From Smithellaceae bacterium (GTDB lineage: Bacteria; Desulfobacterota; Syntrophia; Syntrophales; Smithellaceae), in assembly GCA_028693285.1 (NCBI GenBank), contig JAQUVQ010000022.1, positions 1-41,906 on the forward strand: a stretch of 41,906 nucleotides of DNA, given 5' to 3'. Of the stretch, positions 30,970-39,834 are shown in pieces. The position numbers and the translations under genes are program-made. Within the stretch, counting starts at the first letter, position 1. Each line of letters opens with the position of its first letter. The notes under the pieces were generated by a model. It was not told the origin of the DNA. It did not search any database and saw only the letters and a program-made list of their open reading frames with translations.

Positions 30970-31668
30970 GTGAAAAAATTATGGCTTGCGGGAGCGCTGA
31001 TTCTGCTCTTTTCCGGATGCCCGCCCGCTCACAAGACATCGCCGGAAGAGCAGTTTAAAAAAAGCTTTCCCCAGCATTCCTACGAAACGATGAAGCAAAC
31101 CTCCGCAAGGGGCGTCTATGAGGTCTATAACGGCAGCCAGATTTATTATTATCTTCCGGACGGCGACATGCTTTTCGTGGGCAGCATGATTTCCAAAGAC
31201 GGGACCAATCTCACGCAGGAGAGCACCGGGAAAAAAATGACATCCAAAATGGCGGGCCTGTCGCTCGACAAGGCCCTGAAAATCGGCGAAGGGAAAACCT
31301 CCGTTGTGGAATTCATCGATCCGAACTGCCATTATTGCCGCCAGTCCTATGCGTTTTTTGCCGGACGCAAGAAGGAGGTCACCCTGTATGTCTTTTTCTA
31401 CCCTTTGTCCAGGGACGCGGAAGACAAAATCCGGCATATTTTCTGCGCCGCCGACAAAGCCGAAGAATACGGAAAAGTTTTGTCGGGGAAGCTGGACGGG
31501 AAGGATCAGTTGAATCTATGCACCGACCGGAATGCCGAAGACCGGATCAAAGCGCACCGGGAGGCATCCGCGAAAATCGGCGTGCGCGCGACGCCGATGT
31601 TTTTTATCAAGGGCCGGCTGGTGACGGGTTTTGACCGGCCGGTGATAGAAGCTCTGCTGAAGGACTGA
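30970..31668 (+). CDS. DsbC-like thiol:disulfide interchange lipoprotein
   Basis: A 232-residue exported protein with a lipobox (LLFSGC) that would anchor it to a membrane. An N-terminal DsbC dimerisation-like segment (about 45-100, YEVYNGSQIYYYLPDGDMLFVG) precedes a thioredoxin domain with the active site CHYC (C120, C123), a second Cys pair (FCAAD, LCTDR) and the cis-Pro motif ATPMFFIKG. DsbC/DsbG proteins isomerise or reduce disulfides in the periplasm. The GTG start at 30970 is chosen because AAAGGAG lies 7 nt upstream and it begins the signal peptide. Confidence 0.85.
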   Translation: MKKLWLAGALILLFSGCPPAHKTSPEEQFKKSFPQHSYETMKQTSARGVYEVYNGSQIYYYLPDGDMLFVGSMISKDGTNLTQESTGKKMTSKMAGLSLDKALKIGEGKTSVVEFIDPNCHYCRQSYAFFAGRKKEVTLYVFFYPLSRDAEDKIRHIFCAADKAEEYGKVLSGKLDGKDQLNLCTDRNAEDRIKAHREASAKIGVRATPMFFIKGRLVTGFDRPVIEALLKD

Positions 31669-31674
31669 AGGGAA

Positions 31675-31706
31675 ATGCAGGAAAGGGTCGCGACCGTTCC
31701 CTGCAT
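31675..31706. terminator. Palindrome between convergent dsbC-like and metG genes
   Basis: A 32-nt inverted repeat with no loop beyond the tip, 14 of 16 positions paired, starting ATGCAGG and ending CCTGCAT with TCGCGA at the centre. It fills the 39-bp gap between two convergent stop codons. Only short T-runs follow on either side, so it may be a bidirectional terminator that works without a long U-tract. Confidence 0.55.
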
Positions 31707-31707
31707 G

Positions 31708-33600
31708 TTATCTGACTTTCGCGCCCGTTTTGGGTTCGCGGTCGAACCCGATCAGCGTCAATCCTTCCGGAGAATCCGTCGCCAGCAGCATGCCGTGCGA
31801 CTCGACGCCCATCAATTTGGCGGGTTTCAGGTTGGCCACGATGACGATGGATTTGCCGACCAGCTCCTGGGGTTTGTAATCCTTGCCGATTCCCGCCACA
31901 ATCGTCCGCTCCTCTCCAATGTCAATTCGCAGTTTGACCAGCTTGTTGGATTTGGGCACCGCCTCCGCCGAGAGAATCTTCGCCACGCGCAGATCCACTT
32001 TGGAAAATTCATCGTAGTCGATTTCCGGCTTGAGCTCAACGGCCGGTTTTTTCGGCGGCGGCGCTTCTTTTTCGGCGCTGACGCGCGGGAAGAGCGACTC
32101 ACCGCGGGAAAGAGCCGCGCCCGCTGGCAGGGGGGCGCCGCTGCGGATCGCGTTCAGATCGCAGGTCTCCTGAGCGTCCAGTCCGATCGTTTGCAGGATT
32201 TTTTGGGCCGCCTGCGGCATGAACGGTGAAATCAAAATGGCGACGGCGCGCAAAACTTCCAGAAGACGGTACATGATGGCGGCCAGTTTTTCGCCCTGGG
32301 CCGGATCTTTCGCGAGCGACCATGGTTCGTTTTCCACGATGTATTTATTGGCGACGCCGACGAGTTCCCAGACGGCCATGAGCGCTTTGTGAAGCGTCAT
32401 GTCGGCAAAGCAGGCTTCCACCTCCGCCACGGTCTTTTGCGCCAGTTCCGGAAGTCTGCCTTCCAGCGCCGCGTCGGGCTGCGCGGGAATCTTTCCGTCG
32501 CAGTATTTAATGGCCATGGTCACGGAGCGGCTGACCAGGTTGCCCAGGTCGTTTGCCAGATCGGAGTTTAGCCTTGCGACAAACGCCTCCTCCGAGAAAT
32601 TGGAATCGAGGCCGAACACCATGTCTCTCAGCAGAAAATAGCGGAAGGCGTCCAGGCCGTACTTGTCCTTCAGATCCAGCGGCCGGACGACATTCCCCAG
32701 ACTCTTGGACATTTTGCTCGAGTCCACATTCCAGTAGCCGTGGACGTTGAGATGCCGGTAGGGCTCGATGCCCGCGGCCTTGAGCATGGTCGGCCAGTAA
32801 ATGCCGTGCGGCTTCAGAATGTCCTTGGCGATGAGATGCTGGGCCTGAGGCCAGAATTTTTTGAAATTTCCTCCGTCCGGATAACCGACGGCCGTGACGT
32901 AGTTGATGAGCGCGTCAAACCAGACATAGGTGACGTAATGATCGTCGAACGGCAGCGTGATGCCCCATTCCAGGCGCGTCTTGGGCCGCGAGATGCAGAG
33001 GTCTTCCAGCGGCTCGCGCAGGAAGGCCAGGACTTCGTTGCGGTAGCGCTCCGGCCGGATGAAATCCGGATGCTCCTGAATGTAGCCTGTGAGCCACTCC
33101 TGGTATTTGCTCATGCGGAAGAAATAGTTGCTTTCCTTGCGGTGCTCCGGTTCGGTCTGGTGATCGGGGCACTTGCCGTCCACCAGCTCCTTTTCCGTAT
33201 AAAACCGCTCGCAGCCGACGCAGTAGAACCCTTCATAGGAGCCGAAGTAGATATCGCCCGCGTCGTAAACCTTCTGCAGGATGCGCCGGACGGTTTCCAT
33301 GTGATTTTCATCGGTCGTGCGAATGAAATAGTCGTTGGTAATGGCCAGTTCGGGCCAGAGGCCGCGGAACTGCGCGCTGATGCCGTCCGCGTAGGCTTTC
33401 GGGGTGATGCCCGCTTTTTGCGCGGCCTCGGCGATTTTGTCGCCGTGCTCGTCCGTTCCGGTGACGAAAAACGTATCCCGTCCGGTCATGCGGGCAAAGC
33501 GCGCCAGCACGTCGGCGACGATGGTCGTGTAGGCGTGCCCGATGTGCGGCGACGCGTTGACGTAGTAAATAGGGGTGGTGATGTAAAAAGGTCTGGACAT
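31708..33600 (-). CDS. metG: Methionyl-tRNA synthetase with C-terminal tRNA-binding domain
   Basis: Charges tRNA-Met and initiator tRNA. 630 residues. HIGH is in ASPHIGHAYTT, the zinc knuckle is CVGCERF...GKCPDH, the KMSKS loop is KMSKSLGN, and residues from about 527 form an OB-fold tRNA-binding domain (VDLRVAKIL, VAGIGKDYKP, ANLKPAKLMG). The ATG at 33600 gives the canonical MSRPFYITTPIYY start; AAGGAG is 12 nt upstream. Last gene of the tmk-holB-ricT-metG run, with a 19-bp gap to ricT. Confidence 0.97.
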   Translation of the reverse strand: MSRPFYITTPIYYVNASPHIGHAYTTIVADVLARFARMTGRDTFFVTGTDEHGDKIAEAAQKAGITPKAYADGISAQFRGLWPELAITNDYFIRTTDENHMETVRRILQKVYDAGDIYFGSYEGFYCVGCERFYTEKELVDGKCPDHQTEPEHRKESNYFFRMSKYQEWLTGYIQEHPDFIRPERYRNEVLAFLREPLEDLCISRPKTRLEWGITLPFDDHYVTYVWFDALINYVTAVGYPDGGNFKKFWPQAQHLIAKDILKPHGIYWPTMLKAAGIEPYRHLNVHGYWNVDSSKMSKSLGNVVRPLDLKDKYGLDAFRYFLLRDMVFGLDSNFSEEAFVARLNSDLANDLGNLVSRSVTMAIKYCDGKIPAQPDAALEGRLPELAQKTVAEVEACFADMTLHKALMAVWELVGVANKYIVENEPWSLAKDPAQGEKLAAIMYRLLEVLRAVAILISPFMPQAAQKILQTIGLDAQETCDLNAIRSGAPLPAGAALSRGESLFPRVSAEKEAPPPKKPAVELKPEIDYDEFSKVDLRVAKILSAEAVPKSNKLVKLRIDIGEERTIVAGIGKDYKPQELVGKSIVIVANLKPAKLMGVESHGMLLATDSPEGLTLIGFDREPKTGAKVR

Positions 33601-33619
33601 GATCGTTTGCTGCTCCTTG

Positions 33620-34396
33620 TCACGCTTTCCGTTTCTTTTTCGGTTCCCGCGGAGAACTGGTCCTGATCCGGGCCGGAGGCGGTGTTTCGCCGCTCCCCGG
33701 GCTTTCCCGGACGGGCTCGATTTTGGCCGCTTCCCGGGCGCCTTTTCGGGCGTCGGCGTATCCCTCGTGTTCAAAGGACAGGCAGCACATCAGTCTTCCG
33801 CACAATCCGGAAATTTTCTCCGGATTCAGCGACATGCTTTGTTCTTTGGCCATTTTGACGGTCACGCGGTCCAGGTTCTGCAAAATGCCCGCGCAGCAGA
33901 CCGTCCGGCCGCATACCGCGATCCCCTTGACGATTCTCGCCTCCTGGCGCGCGCCGATCTGCTTGAGCTCGATCCGCGTTTTGAATCGGGAGACCAGGTC
34001 CTTGACCAGCTCGCGAAAATCCACCCGGGCGTCCGCCGTAAAATAGAAGATCATTTTGCTTCGGTCGAAAAGGCATTCCACCGTGATCAGTTTCATGGAA
34101 AGTCCCTTTTCGGCGATTTTGCCGATGCAGTATTTCCTGGCTTCCTCTTCCAGCAGCTCCAGTTCTTCGCGGACCCGCAAATCGTCCGCGGTAACCTTGC
34201 GGATGATGTTTTTCAGGCTGCCGGGGAGCTCGGAGGCCTCCGAGCGGCGGACATCGGTGACGACCGTTCCCATCGCGACGCCGTTGTCGGTGTTGACCAG
34301 CACCTGATCGTTCTTGTGCAGGATCAGGTCGGCCGCGTCGAAGTGATAGATCCGGCCTTCTTTTTTGAATTTTACGCCAAGAATGTTGGTCTGCAT
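33620..34396 (-). CDS. ricT: PSP1 / RicT-family protein
   Basis: A 258-residue PSP1-domain protein (YaaT/RicT). The PSP1 hallmark is the Cys-rich GIAVCGRTVCCAGIL and SGLCGRLMCCLSFEHEGY, which in RicT-type proteins contribute to an iron-sulfur cluster bound by the Ric complex; earlier VKFKKEGRIYHFDA and RARGDFRELV-like segments are also conserved. In Bacillus the complex affects RNase Y and biofilm regulation; its role in Gram-negative anaerobes is unclear. The C terminus is a basic, Pro-rich tail ending in KKKRKA. Position between holB and metG repeats a layout common in many bacteria. Confidence 0.9.
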   Translation of the reverse strand: MQTNILGVKFKKEGRIYHFDAADLILHKNDQVLVNTDNGVAMGTVVTDVRRSEASELPGSLKNIIRKVTADDLRVREELELLEEEARKYCIGKIAEKGLSMKLITVECLFDRSKMIFYFTADARVDFRELVKDLVSRFKTRIELKQIGARQEARIVKGIAVCGRTVCCAGILQNLDRVTVKMAKEQSMSLNPEKISGLCGRLMCCLSFEHEGYADARKGAREAAKIEPVRESPGSGETPPPARIRTSSPREPKKKRKA

Positions 34397-34410
34397 GGAC
34401 TTTGCCCTTT

Positions 34411-35391
34411 TTACAGATGAAGCTTAAATGCCATTGCTTCCAATGTCAACGATTTGTTCACGTTCATGTCCAGCGACTGCCGGGAATTTTCCAGCACGGC
34501 GATATTATGCAGCATCTGCGAGCCCTTCAGGCGGCCGGCCAGCGACTCAACGGCGGGCAGATCGTCCGCGTTGATGACCATGGACGCCCGCGCCGTTTCC
34601 CTGTACACCAGCGCGTCCCGGAAATACGTGTGGAGGATCGACAGGCCCTGCTGAAGGCGTTTTTTGTCCTGGCCCAGGAAAGAAGCGAGGACCAGCCGGT
34701 TCATCGGTTCTCCGATGCCGGCAGACCGGAGAAGATTGCTCAATCGGGCGCGAAACGCAATCATGTCTTCCGAGTCCATTTCCAGCGCCCGGCCGATCGA
34801 GCCGCCGGAAAGAGAGGCGAGCGCCGGGGCCCCTGCGGGATCCATGCCCTTCTGATCGGTTAAAAACCGCGCGACGGTTTCGGCCGGAAGCGGATTGAAG
34901 CGCACGTGGAGGCATCGGGAGAGAATGGTCTGCGGAAGCCAGAAGGGACGGGCCGTCACCAGGATGAGAAGATTGTCCGCCGACGGTTCCTCCAGCGTTT
35001 TCAGAAGGGCGTTGGCCGCCTGTTCGTTCATTTTGTCCGCGTCGTCGATGATGAAGACGCGCTTTCGTCCTTCCAGCGGACGAAAGGTCATCTGGTCCTG
35101 AATGCCGCGGATGTCGGCAATGCGGATAAACTGCGTCTGTGCTTCCAGGACGTGAATGTCCGGGTGATTGCCGCGCGTCATTTTCCGGCAGGAAGGGCAG
35201 CTTCCGCAGGCATCCTGCCTGATGCCTGCGTTTTCGCAGTTTAGCGCCCGTGCGAATTCCAGGGCCAGCGTTTTCTTGCCGATGGCCGCAAGTCCGCTGA
35301 AAATGTAGGAATGCCCGACCCGCTTTCGGGCCATGGCTTTCTGCAGCATGGTGATTTGCTGATGATGACCGTATATGTTTGCAAAAGACAT
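34411..35391 (-). CDS. holB: DNA polymerase III subunit delta'
   Basis: Clamp-loader subunit of the replicative polymerase. 326 residues. The AAA+ N terminus has IYGHHQQI, a P-loop-like GLAAIGKKT at 33-41, zinc-binding Cys (C52, C62, C65, C68), IIDDADKMNEQAANALLKTLEEP as Walker B/sensor region, and sensor 1 TARPFWLPQTILSRC. The P-loop has Lys where Ser/Thr usually follows GK, so nucleotide binding may be weak, as in some delta' subunits. It lies between tmk and ricT with short gaps; the RBS is weak. Confidence 0.93.
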   Translation of the reverse strand: MSFANIYGHHQQITMLQKAMARKRVGHSYIFSGLAAIGKKTLALEFARALNCENAGIRQDACGSCPSCRKMTRGNHPDIHVLEAQTQFIRIADIRGIQDQMTFRPLEGRKRVFIIDDADKMNEQAANALLKTLEEPSADNLLILVTARPFWLPQTILSRCLHVRFNPLPAETVARFLTDQKGMDPAGAPALASLSGGSIGRALEMDSEDMIAFRARLSNLLRSAGIGEPMNRLVLASFLGQDKKRLQQGLSILHTYFRDALVYRETARASMVINADDLPAVESLAGRLKGSQMLHNIAVLENSRQSLDMNVNKSLTLEAMAFKLHL

Positions 35392-35413
35392 CGGAACGCA
35401 ACCGCCGCGAAAA

Positions 35414-36061
35414 TTATTGCTGTTGGTGGATGAATTTCATCACGTGCCCGCGGACGCAGCTTTCGATTTCATCTTCGCTTTTGGACGCGTCGATCAATCG
35501 AAACCGTTCGGGATTCGCCGCGTACAGGTTCAGGTAGGCCTGCCGCACCCGGTCGTGGAAGTCGATTTTTTCCCGCTCAAAGCGGTCGGCTGCCGCCGGA
35601 TCTTTGCGCCTGGCGTCGCGGCTGCCCGCCCGTGCAAGCCCGATTTCCACCGGCAGATCGAAAAGGATCGTCAGCGCCGGTTTTACCTGCATCGCGCAAT
35701 AATCGTTGGCGGCCGCGACGAAAGCGGGATCCAGTCCCCGGCCCGCCGCCTGGTAGGCAAAAGTCGCGTCGGAATACCGGTCGCAAAGAACGGTTTTTCC
35801 GCTTTGCAGCGCGGGCAGAATCACCTCCCGCACGTGCTGGGCGCGGGCCGCCAAAAACAGCAGAAGCTCCGTTTCCGGGCACAGGGCGACGTTTTCGCGG
35901 TGGAAGAGAATATCGCCGATTTTACGGCCGATCGGAGTGCCCGACGGCTCCTGTGTCAGGACCACGGGAATGTTTTCCCGCTCCAGGTAATCGCCCAGAC
36001 GCTTGATTTGCGTGGATTTTCCAGATCCTTCGACTCCTTCAAAAGTGATGAATGTGTTCAT
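35414..36061 (-). CDS. tmk: Thymidylate kinase
   Basis: Phosphorylates dTMP to dTDP. 215 residues, normal. The P-loop GVEGSGKST is at 9-17, the DRY motif is in LCDRYSDATFAYQ, and the LID region has the Arg-rich SRDARRKDPAAADRFEREK. The ATG at 36061 is chosen as the conserved start; an ATG six codons upstream is also possible. First gene of the tmk-holB-ricT-metG run. The ferredoxin gene upstream ends with its own terminator, so tmk probably has a separate promoter that I could not identify with confidence. Confidence 0.96.
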   Translation of the reverse strand: MNTFITFEGVEGSGKSTQIKRLGDYLERENIPVVLTQEPSGTPIGRKIGDILFHRENVALCPETELLLFLAARAQHVREVILPALQSGKTVLCDRYSDATFAYQAAGRGLDPAFVAAANDYCAMQVKPALTILFDLPVEIGLARAGSRDARRKDPAAADRFEREKIDFHDRVRQAYLNLYAANPERFRLIDASKSEDEIESCVRGHVMKFIHQQQ

Positions 36062-36159
36062 GAACGCTTCTTTCGGCATCCCGGGATTGGATCAAGGATG
36101 ACCTCGTGCAAAAGCCGTTTTTCAATGTGATGATGGCCCCGAAGGGGCGGACGACGTTC

Positions 36160-36204
36160 AAAAAAAGCAGGGGAAAATCCGCCGGACGGGACGGATATTC
36201 CCCC
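36160..36204 (-). terminator. Rho-independent terminator after the ferredoxin gene
   Basis: On the minus strand: a 12-bp stem (GGGG...CCCC outer pairs, ATCCG/CGGAT inner) with one bulged base and a 10-nt loop, then TGC and seven T. It begins 22 bp after the ferredoxin stop codon and ends the run of genes that starts upstream at tlyA or gpmI. Confidence 0.8.
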
Positions 36205-36225
36205 AGGATAAAAGGCGCGTGGATG

Positions 36226-36405
36226 TTACTTTTCTTCTCCGGGAACGATCGCTTCCACCGGGCATTGATCACAGCAGGCGCCGCAGTCCGTGCACAGTTT
36301 CGCGTCAATCACATACTTGTCTTCGCCTTCGGTTATCGCTCCCACCGGACACTCGTCTTCGCATGAGCCGCAGGCAATGCATTCGTCTGTAATCACGTAG
36401 GCCAT
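36226..36405 (-). CDS. Small 2[4Fe-4S] ferredoxin
   Basis: A 59-residue ferredoxin, short enough to be lost by common size filters. Two complete cluster motifs are present: C9-x2-C12-x2-C15-x3-C19-P and C38-x2-C41-x2-C44-x3-C48-P, with an extra Cys at C45. It would be a low-potential electron carrier for anaerobic metabolism. The ATG at 36405 (MAYVITDECIACG) is the classic ferredoxin start; GGAG lies 12 nt upstream, a wide spacing. It follows the NifU-domain gene by 59 bp and is followed by a strong terminator. Confidence 0.93.
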   Translation of the reverse strand: MAYVITDECIACGSCEDECPVGAITEGEDKYVIDAKLCTDCGACCDQCPVEAIVPGEEK

Positions 36406-36464
36406 ATTTTTAAAAATCTCCTTTACGTCAAAATTTTACGCGTTTACCGCTTTTAAGCCGGCGC

Positions 36465-36686
36465 TCAGGCCGACACGACTTCTTTGACGGAAGGCACCTG
36501 TTGCTTCAGAATCTTTTCGATGCCCATTTTCAGCGTCATCTGCGACATCGGGCAGCCGCGGCAGGCTCCGGTCAGCTTGACCTTGACCACGCCTTCCGGA
36601 GAAACGTCAATCAGTTCAACATCGCCGCCGTCGGCCTGGAGCCCGGGACGGACTTTATCCAGCGCTTTTTGCACCTGTTCTTTCAT
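36465..36686 (-). CDS. NifU C-terminal domain protein (Fe-S cluster scaffold)
   Basis: A 73-residue stand-alone NifU C-terminal domain. The signature [12 protein letters not shown] and the [13 protein letters not shown] loop with Cys-x2-Cys bind a transient [4Fe-4S] cluster for transfer to target proteins. The length is that of the minimal domain. The ATG at 36686 is used because the frame upstream is not family-like. Being next to a ferredoxin and not far from IspH (a [4Fe-4S] enzyme) fits a role in cluster delivery, although that link is inference. Confidence 0.92.
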   Translation of the reverse strand: MKEQVQKALDKVRPGLQADGGDVELIDVSPEGVVKVKLTGACRGCPMSQMTLKMGIEKILKQQVPSVKEVVSA

Positions 36687-36729
36687 AATGCATCTCCGTT
36701 TTTTAAAGGTTCCGGTCAGCGGACCGCCG

Positions 36730-37317
36730 TCAATGCGGCATTTCGTCGACCATATCCTGAACGACATCGCGGGCGACGTCAGGCAGATCCGGCTTGATCA
36801 TCATGTAGCTTTTCCCCAGATGATGGCCGGCCTTCCACATGATTTTCCCCGTGGCCGGATCAATCAGCTTCAGGCCGACGCTGACCTTGGCCAGTTTCTT
36901 GTCTTTCTCCACCGTGTAATTCCAGTAGTCCACGGCGACCAGCAAAAAGCCGTCCGTGCCGGAGAGTTCGCCGATTTTCCTGCTCAGCGCCGGATCGGAG
37001 TAGTTCAACGTCTGAAGCTTGGAGATGTATTCCATCGAGATTTTGCGCAGTTCTTCGTTGGCCTGAATCTGGCGCTGCAGGGTGGCCGTGTCGATGACGT
37101 TCGCAAACCATTTTGTTTCCATGAGCACGCCGGGCACAATCTGCTCGATGGCATTGCGCGCCTCTTCATAGGTGCCCACGTCGGCCGGGAACACGGCAAT
37201 CCGCTTGGGGTGATAATCTTTTGCCGCCGGGTCCAGTTGGGAATATCGCAGTCCTCCGCAGGCGATGACGCTCAAAACAGCAACGACCAGAAGAAACCGT
37301 GCGCACACTTTTTTCAT
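36730..37317 (-). CDS. Putative lipoprotein (GNA1162/DUF799-like)
   Basis: A 195-residue exported lipoprotein: hydrophobic signal ending in the lipobox VIAC, then GGLRYSQL. The next part, [16 protein letters not shown], is like the start of DUF799/GNA1162 or CsgG/LpoB-type periplasmic alpha/beta domains, with [20 protein letters not shown] and [11 protein letters not shown] later. Function unknown; related folds act in outer-membrane complex assembly. AAGGA lies 5 nt upstream of this ATG; the ATG one codon earlier is also possible. The IspH-UbiA gene ends 35 bp upstream. Confidence 0.6.
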   Translation of the reverse strand: MKKVCARFLLVVAVLSVIACGGLRYSQLDPAAKDYHPKRIAVFPADVGTYEEARNAIEQIVPGVLMETKWFANVIDTATLQRQIQANEELRKISMEYISKLQTLNYSDPALSRKIGELSGTDGFLLVAVDYWNYTVEKDKKLAKVSVGLKLIDPATGKIMWKAGHHLGKSYMMIKPDLPDVARDVVQDMVDEMPH

Positions 37318-37352
37318 CATGATCCTTACCCCCTTCTCGTGTTTGGCAGACA

Positions 37353-39089
37353 TCAACTCCACCGAAAAACCAACCAGCCTAAAACGGCAAAACCGGCAAT
37401 GATATAGCTGGTTTCCAGAAGCCCTTCAATGGTGGCCCCGGAAAACCCCGCCCTTCTATCACAAAGCCCAAAACAAATCCATACATATAATACGCATAAA
37501 ACAAGGAATATACTCAACGTTGGGCTCCAGCCGGCGATGGGCGCTATGATTAAAATCGCCAGTAATATCAAGAGGATGATTTTCAGAAGGGCCTGCGTTT
37601 TTTCCTTTCCGATGATGACGGGGATCGTCTCCCGCCCCAAAAGCCTGTCGCTTTGCATGTCTATGATATCCGACATGGCCGAGCGGATAAACACCAGGAC
37701 AAATGTAAAAATAAAAGCGACCGCCATCCCGGCGCTGAAATCCCAGCCGCGGCTCAAGGCGGGCAGAACCGCCGTGACGATGCCCCACGCGACCGCCGTA
37801 AAAAAATTTTTGGAACCGGGAATGTCTCTCAGGCGCCCAAAGCGCCGGTTGCCCGGCAGGAGTTTCATGTTGTAGATACCGCCGGCCGCTGAGATAAAAA
37901 GCAGCAGTCCGAACGCATAGATGCTGCCCGTCAGTGACAGCAGGAGGGCGACGAGCAGAGACGCAAAGGCCGCCAGACAAAACATTTTTTCGTGCCGCAG
38001 ATAGAATGGCTCGCGGAACGAACCGATCAGGCCGGATTCTTTTGAGGTAACCAGGCGGTTGAGCACGTGCATGGCATAGACAAAAAAGGAAGCGACGGCG
38101 ATGGACGCAACCGAGAGGGGGATGTTTTGCAGAAGCATTCCCGCAAGCGCCAGACAGCCCGCGCCCAGGGCGGAGTAGAAGTCCGTTTTTACCATCCACA
38201 GCCAGAGATTCAGAAGAAAGGCCGTTTTTTTGTTTGGACGGCTTTTCTTTTCCGCCAAATGATCCGTGATCTGGTCGATGATCCAGTTCGGAGTGGAGGC
38301 GCCGGCGGACACGCCGATGCTTTTGTACGGGCCGAGATCAATGTTTTTCAACTCTCTGACGGTTTCGATGTGAAAGGTTGTCGTGTTTTGTTTCCGGGCG
38401 AGGTCGGCCAGGCGGCGGGTGTTCGCGCTGTTTTTGCCTCCGACGACAAACAGCGCGTCCATTTCTGCGGCCAGGGAAATAATTTCCTCCTGCCGCTTCT
38501 CCGTGGAGGAGCAAATCGTGTTGAACACGACGGCCCGCGGATTTTTTTTCTGAATTTTCCGGACGATTTCCCGGTAGTGGTCGCTGTCCTGCGTGGTCTG
38601 GGCCACGATGCAGACCTTTTCCATCGCGGGTATTTTTTCCGCGTCTTCCAGCGTCGAGACAATGACGCCCCGGCCTTCCGTGTAGCCCCACAGGCCGTCC
38701 ACCTCCGGATGTTCGCGGTCTCCGGCGATGACCACCGTGTAGTCGAGCGCCGTATGCTTTTTGATGATGGCCTGCACGTAGCCGACCTTCGGACAGGTGG
38801 CGTCAATGATTTTAACGCCGCTTTCCTTGATTTTCCGCCGGTCGCCGGGCGCGATGCCGTGCGCCCGAATGACCAGCAGGGCGTTTTTGGGATCGGCGAT
38901 TTCATCGATGTGTTTTATGGCCGTGATCCCCCGGTTTTTTAAGAGCTCTATGGTTTGCGGGTTGTGGATCAGGGGGCCGTAGGTGTAAATTTTTCGGCCG
39001 GTTTCATGCTGGGAAACGTCCAGAACCGTGTCCACCGCCCGGCGGACGCCCATGCAGAATCCGGCTGTTTTGGCCAGTTTAATTTCCAT
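37353..39089 (-). CDS. ispH: 4-Hydroxy-3-methylbut-2-enyl diphosphate reductase fused to a UbiA-type membrane domain
   Basis: A 578-residue fusion. Residues 1-280 are a complete IspH (LytB), the last enzyme of the MEP isoprenoid pathway, with cluster cysteines C12 (GFCMGV), C99 (DATCPKV) and C193 (NTICSSTEK), IHNP, RAHGIA, HPEVDG, TTQDS and SAGASTPNW. Residues from about 290 form an eight- or nine-helix membrane domain like UbiA prenyltransferases. Its second Asp motif, D474-x2-D477-x3-D481, is present, but the usual first motif NDxxD appears only as N344 with no acidic partners, so activity may be altered. IspH normally makes the prenyl precursor that UbiA enzymes use. Start overlaps tlyA by 11 bp. 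Confidence 0.88.
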   Translation of the reverse strand: MEIKLAKTAGFCMGVRRAVDTVLDVSQHETGRKIYTYGPLIHNPQTIELLKNRGITAIKHIDEIADPKNALLVIRAHGIAPGDRRKIKESGVKIIDATCPKVGYVQAIIKKHTALDYTVVIAGDREHPEVDGLWGYTEGRGVIVSTLEDAEKIPAMEKVCIVAQTTQDSDHYREIVRKIQKKNPRAVVFNTICSSTEKRQEEIISLAAEMDALFVVGGKNSANTRRLADLARKQNTTTFHIETVRELKNIDLGPYKSIGVSAGASTPNWIIDQITDHLAEKKSRPNKKTAFLLNLWLWMVKTDFYSALGAGCLALAGMLLQNIPLSVASIAVASFFVYAMHVLNRLVTSKESGLIGSFREPFYLRHEKMFCLAAFASLLVALLLSLTGSIYAFGLLLFISAAGGIYNMKLLPGNRRFGRLRDIPGSKNFFTAVAWGIVTAVLPALSRGWDFSAGMAVAFIFTFVLVFIRSAMSDIIDMQSDRLLGRETIPVIIGKEKTQALLKIILLILLAILIIAPIAGWSPTLSIFLVLCVLYVWICFGLCDRRAGFSGATIEGLLETSYIIAGFAVLGWLVFRWS

Positions 39090-39834
39090 GTCCGTTGATC
39101 TTCCGCGCCAGGATAAAAAACTCTTTGTTGCCTGCCGGCCCCAAAAGGGGTGAGGCGCAGGTCCCTTCCACGTTCAGGCCGAGGGATTGACAAAGCGAGG
39201 CGATTTCGCAAACCACCCGGTCCTGAATCGCAGCGTCTTCCACCACGCCGTTTTTGCCGACTTCCTCCCTGCGCGCTTCAAACTGCGGCTTGACGAGAGC
39301 GAGGATTCGGGCGGAATCCCCGACCAGCGGCAGCACGGCGGGAACCACGGTTTTGAGCGAGATGAAAGAAACGTCGATGACGGCCAGCGACGGTTTTTCA
39401 TCCAGCCCTGCGCCGTCGAAATGGCGGATGTTCGTTCGTTCGATCACCGTGACGCGCGGGTCTTCCCGCAGCTTCCAGGCCAGTTGGCCGTACGCGACAT
39501 CCACGGCGAAAACTTTTCTGGCGCCCGCCTGCAGGAGGCAGTCGGTGAAGCCGCCCGTGGACGCCCCGACATCCAGAACCGCCATCCCTTCTACGTTCAG
39601 CGAAAAAAAATCCAGCGCCCCCTTCAACTTCAGTCCGCCGCGGCTGACATACGGATTTTCTAAGCCCTTGATTTGCAGGTCGGCGTCCACGGGCACCGCC
39701 GCGGAGGCTTTGTCCACCGGGGTGTCGTTTACTCTGACGGCGCGCGCCAGAATCAGTGCCCGCGCTTTTTGAACCGTCGGCGCGAAACCTCGGGAAAGGA
39801 GCAATTCATCCAGGCGAATCTTTTTTGTGCGCAT
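39079..39834 (-). CDS. tlyA: TlyA-family rRNA 2'-O-methyltransferase / hemolysin-like protein
   Basis: A 251-residue RNA methyltransferase with an N-terminal S4 RNA-binding domain (RLDELLLSRGF, about 7-60) and a FtsJ-like SAM domain: VLDVGASTGGFTDCLLQAGA for SAM binding, VIDVSFISLK with the catalytic region, and LVKPQFEA. TlyA proteins methylate ribose of cytidines in 16S/23S rRNA. The ATG at 39834 is the family-typical start (MRTKKIRLDELL); a start at 39864 is possible. Its end overlaps the IspH-UbiA start by 11 bp, so the two are coupled. Confidence 0.93.
   Translation of the reverse strand: MRTKKIRLDELLLSRGFAPTVQKARALILARAVRVNDTPVDKASAAVPVDADLQIKGLENPYVSRGGLKLKGALDFFSLNVEGMAVLDVGASTGGFTDCLLQAGARKVFAVDVAYGQLAWKLREDPRVTVIERTNIRHFDGAGLDEKPSLAVIDVSFISLKTVVPAVLPLVGDSARILALVKPQFEARREEVGKNGVVEDAAIQDRVVCEIASLCQSLGLNVEGTCASPLLGPAGNKEFFILARKINGHGN

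Noticed and set aside
36132..36150. GCCCC/GGGGC hairpin as the ferredoxin terminator
   Set aside because: No T-run follows it on the minus strand; the hairpin at 36160-36204 with seven T is closer to the stop codon and much better.
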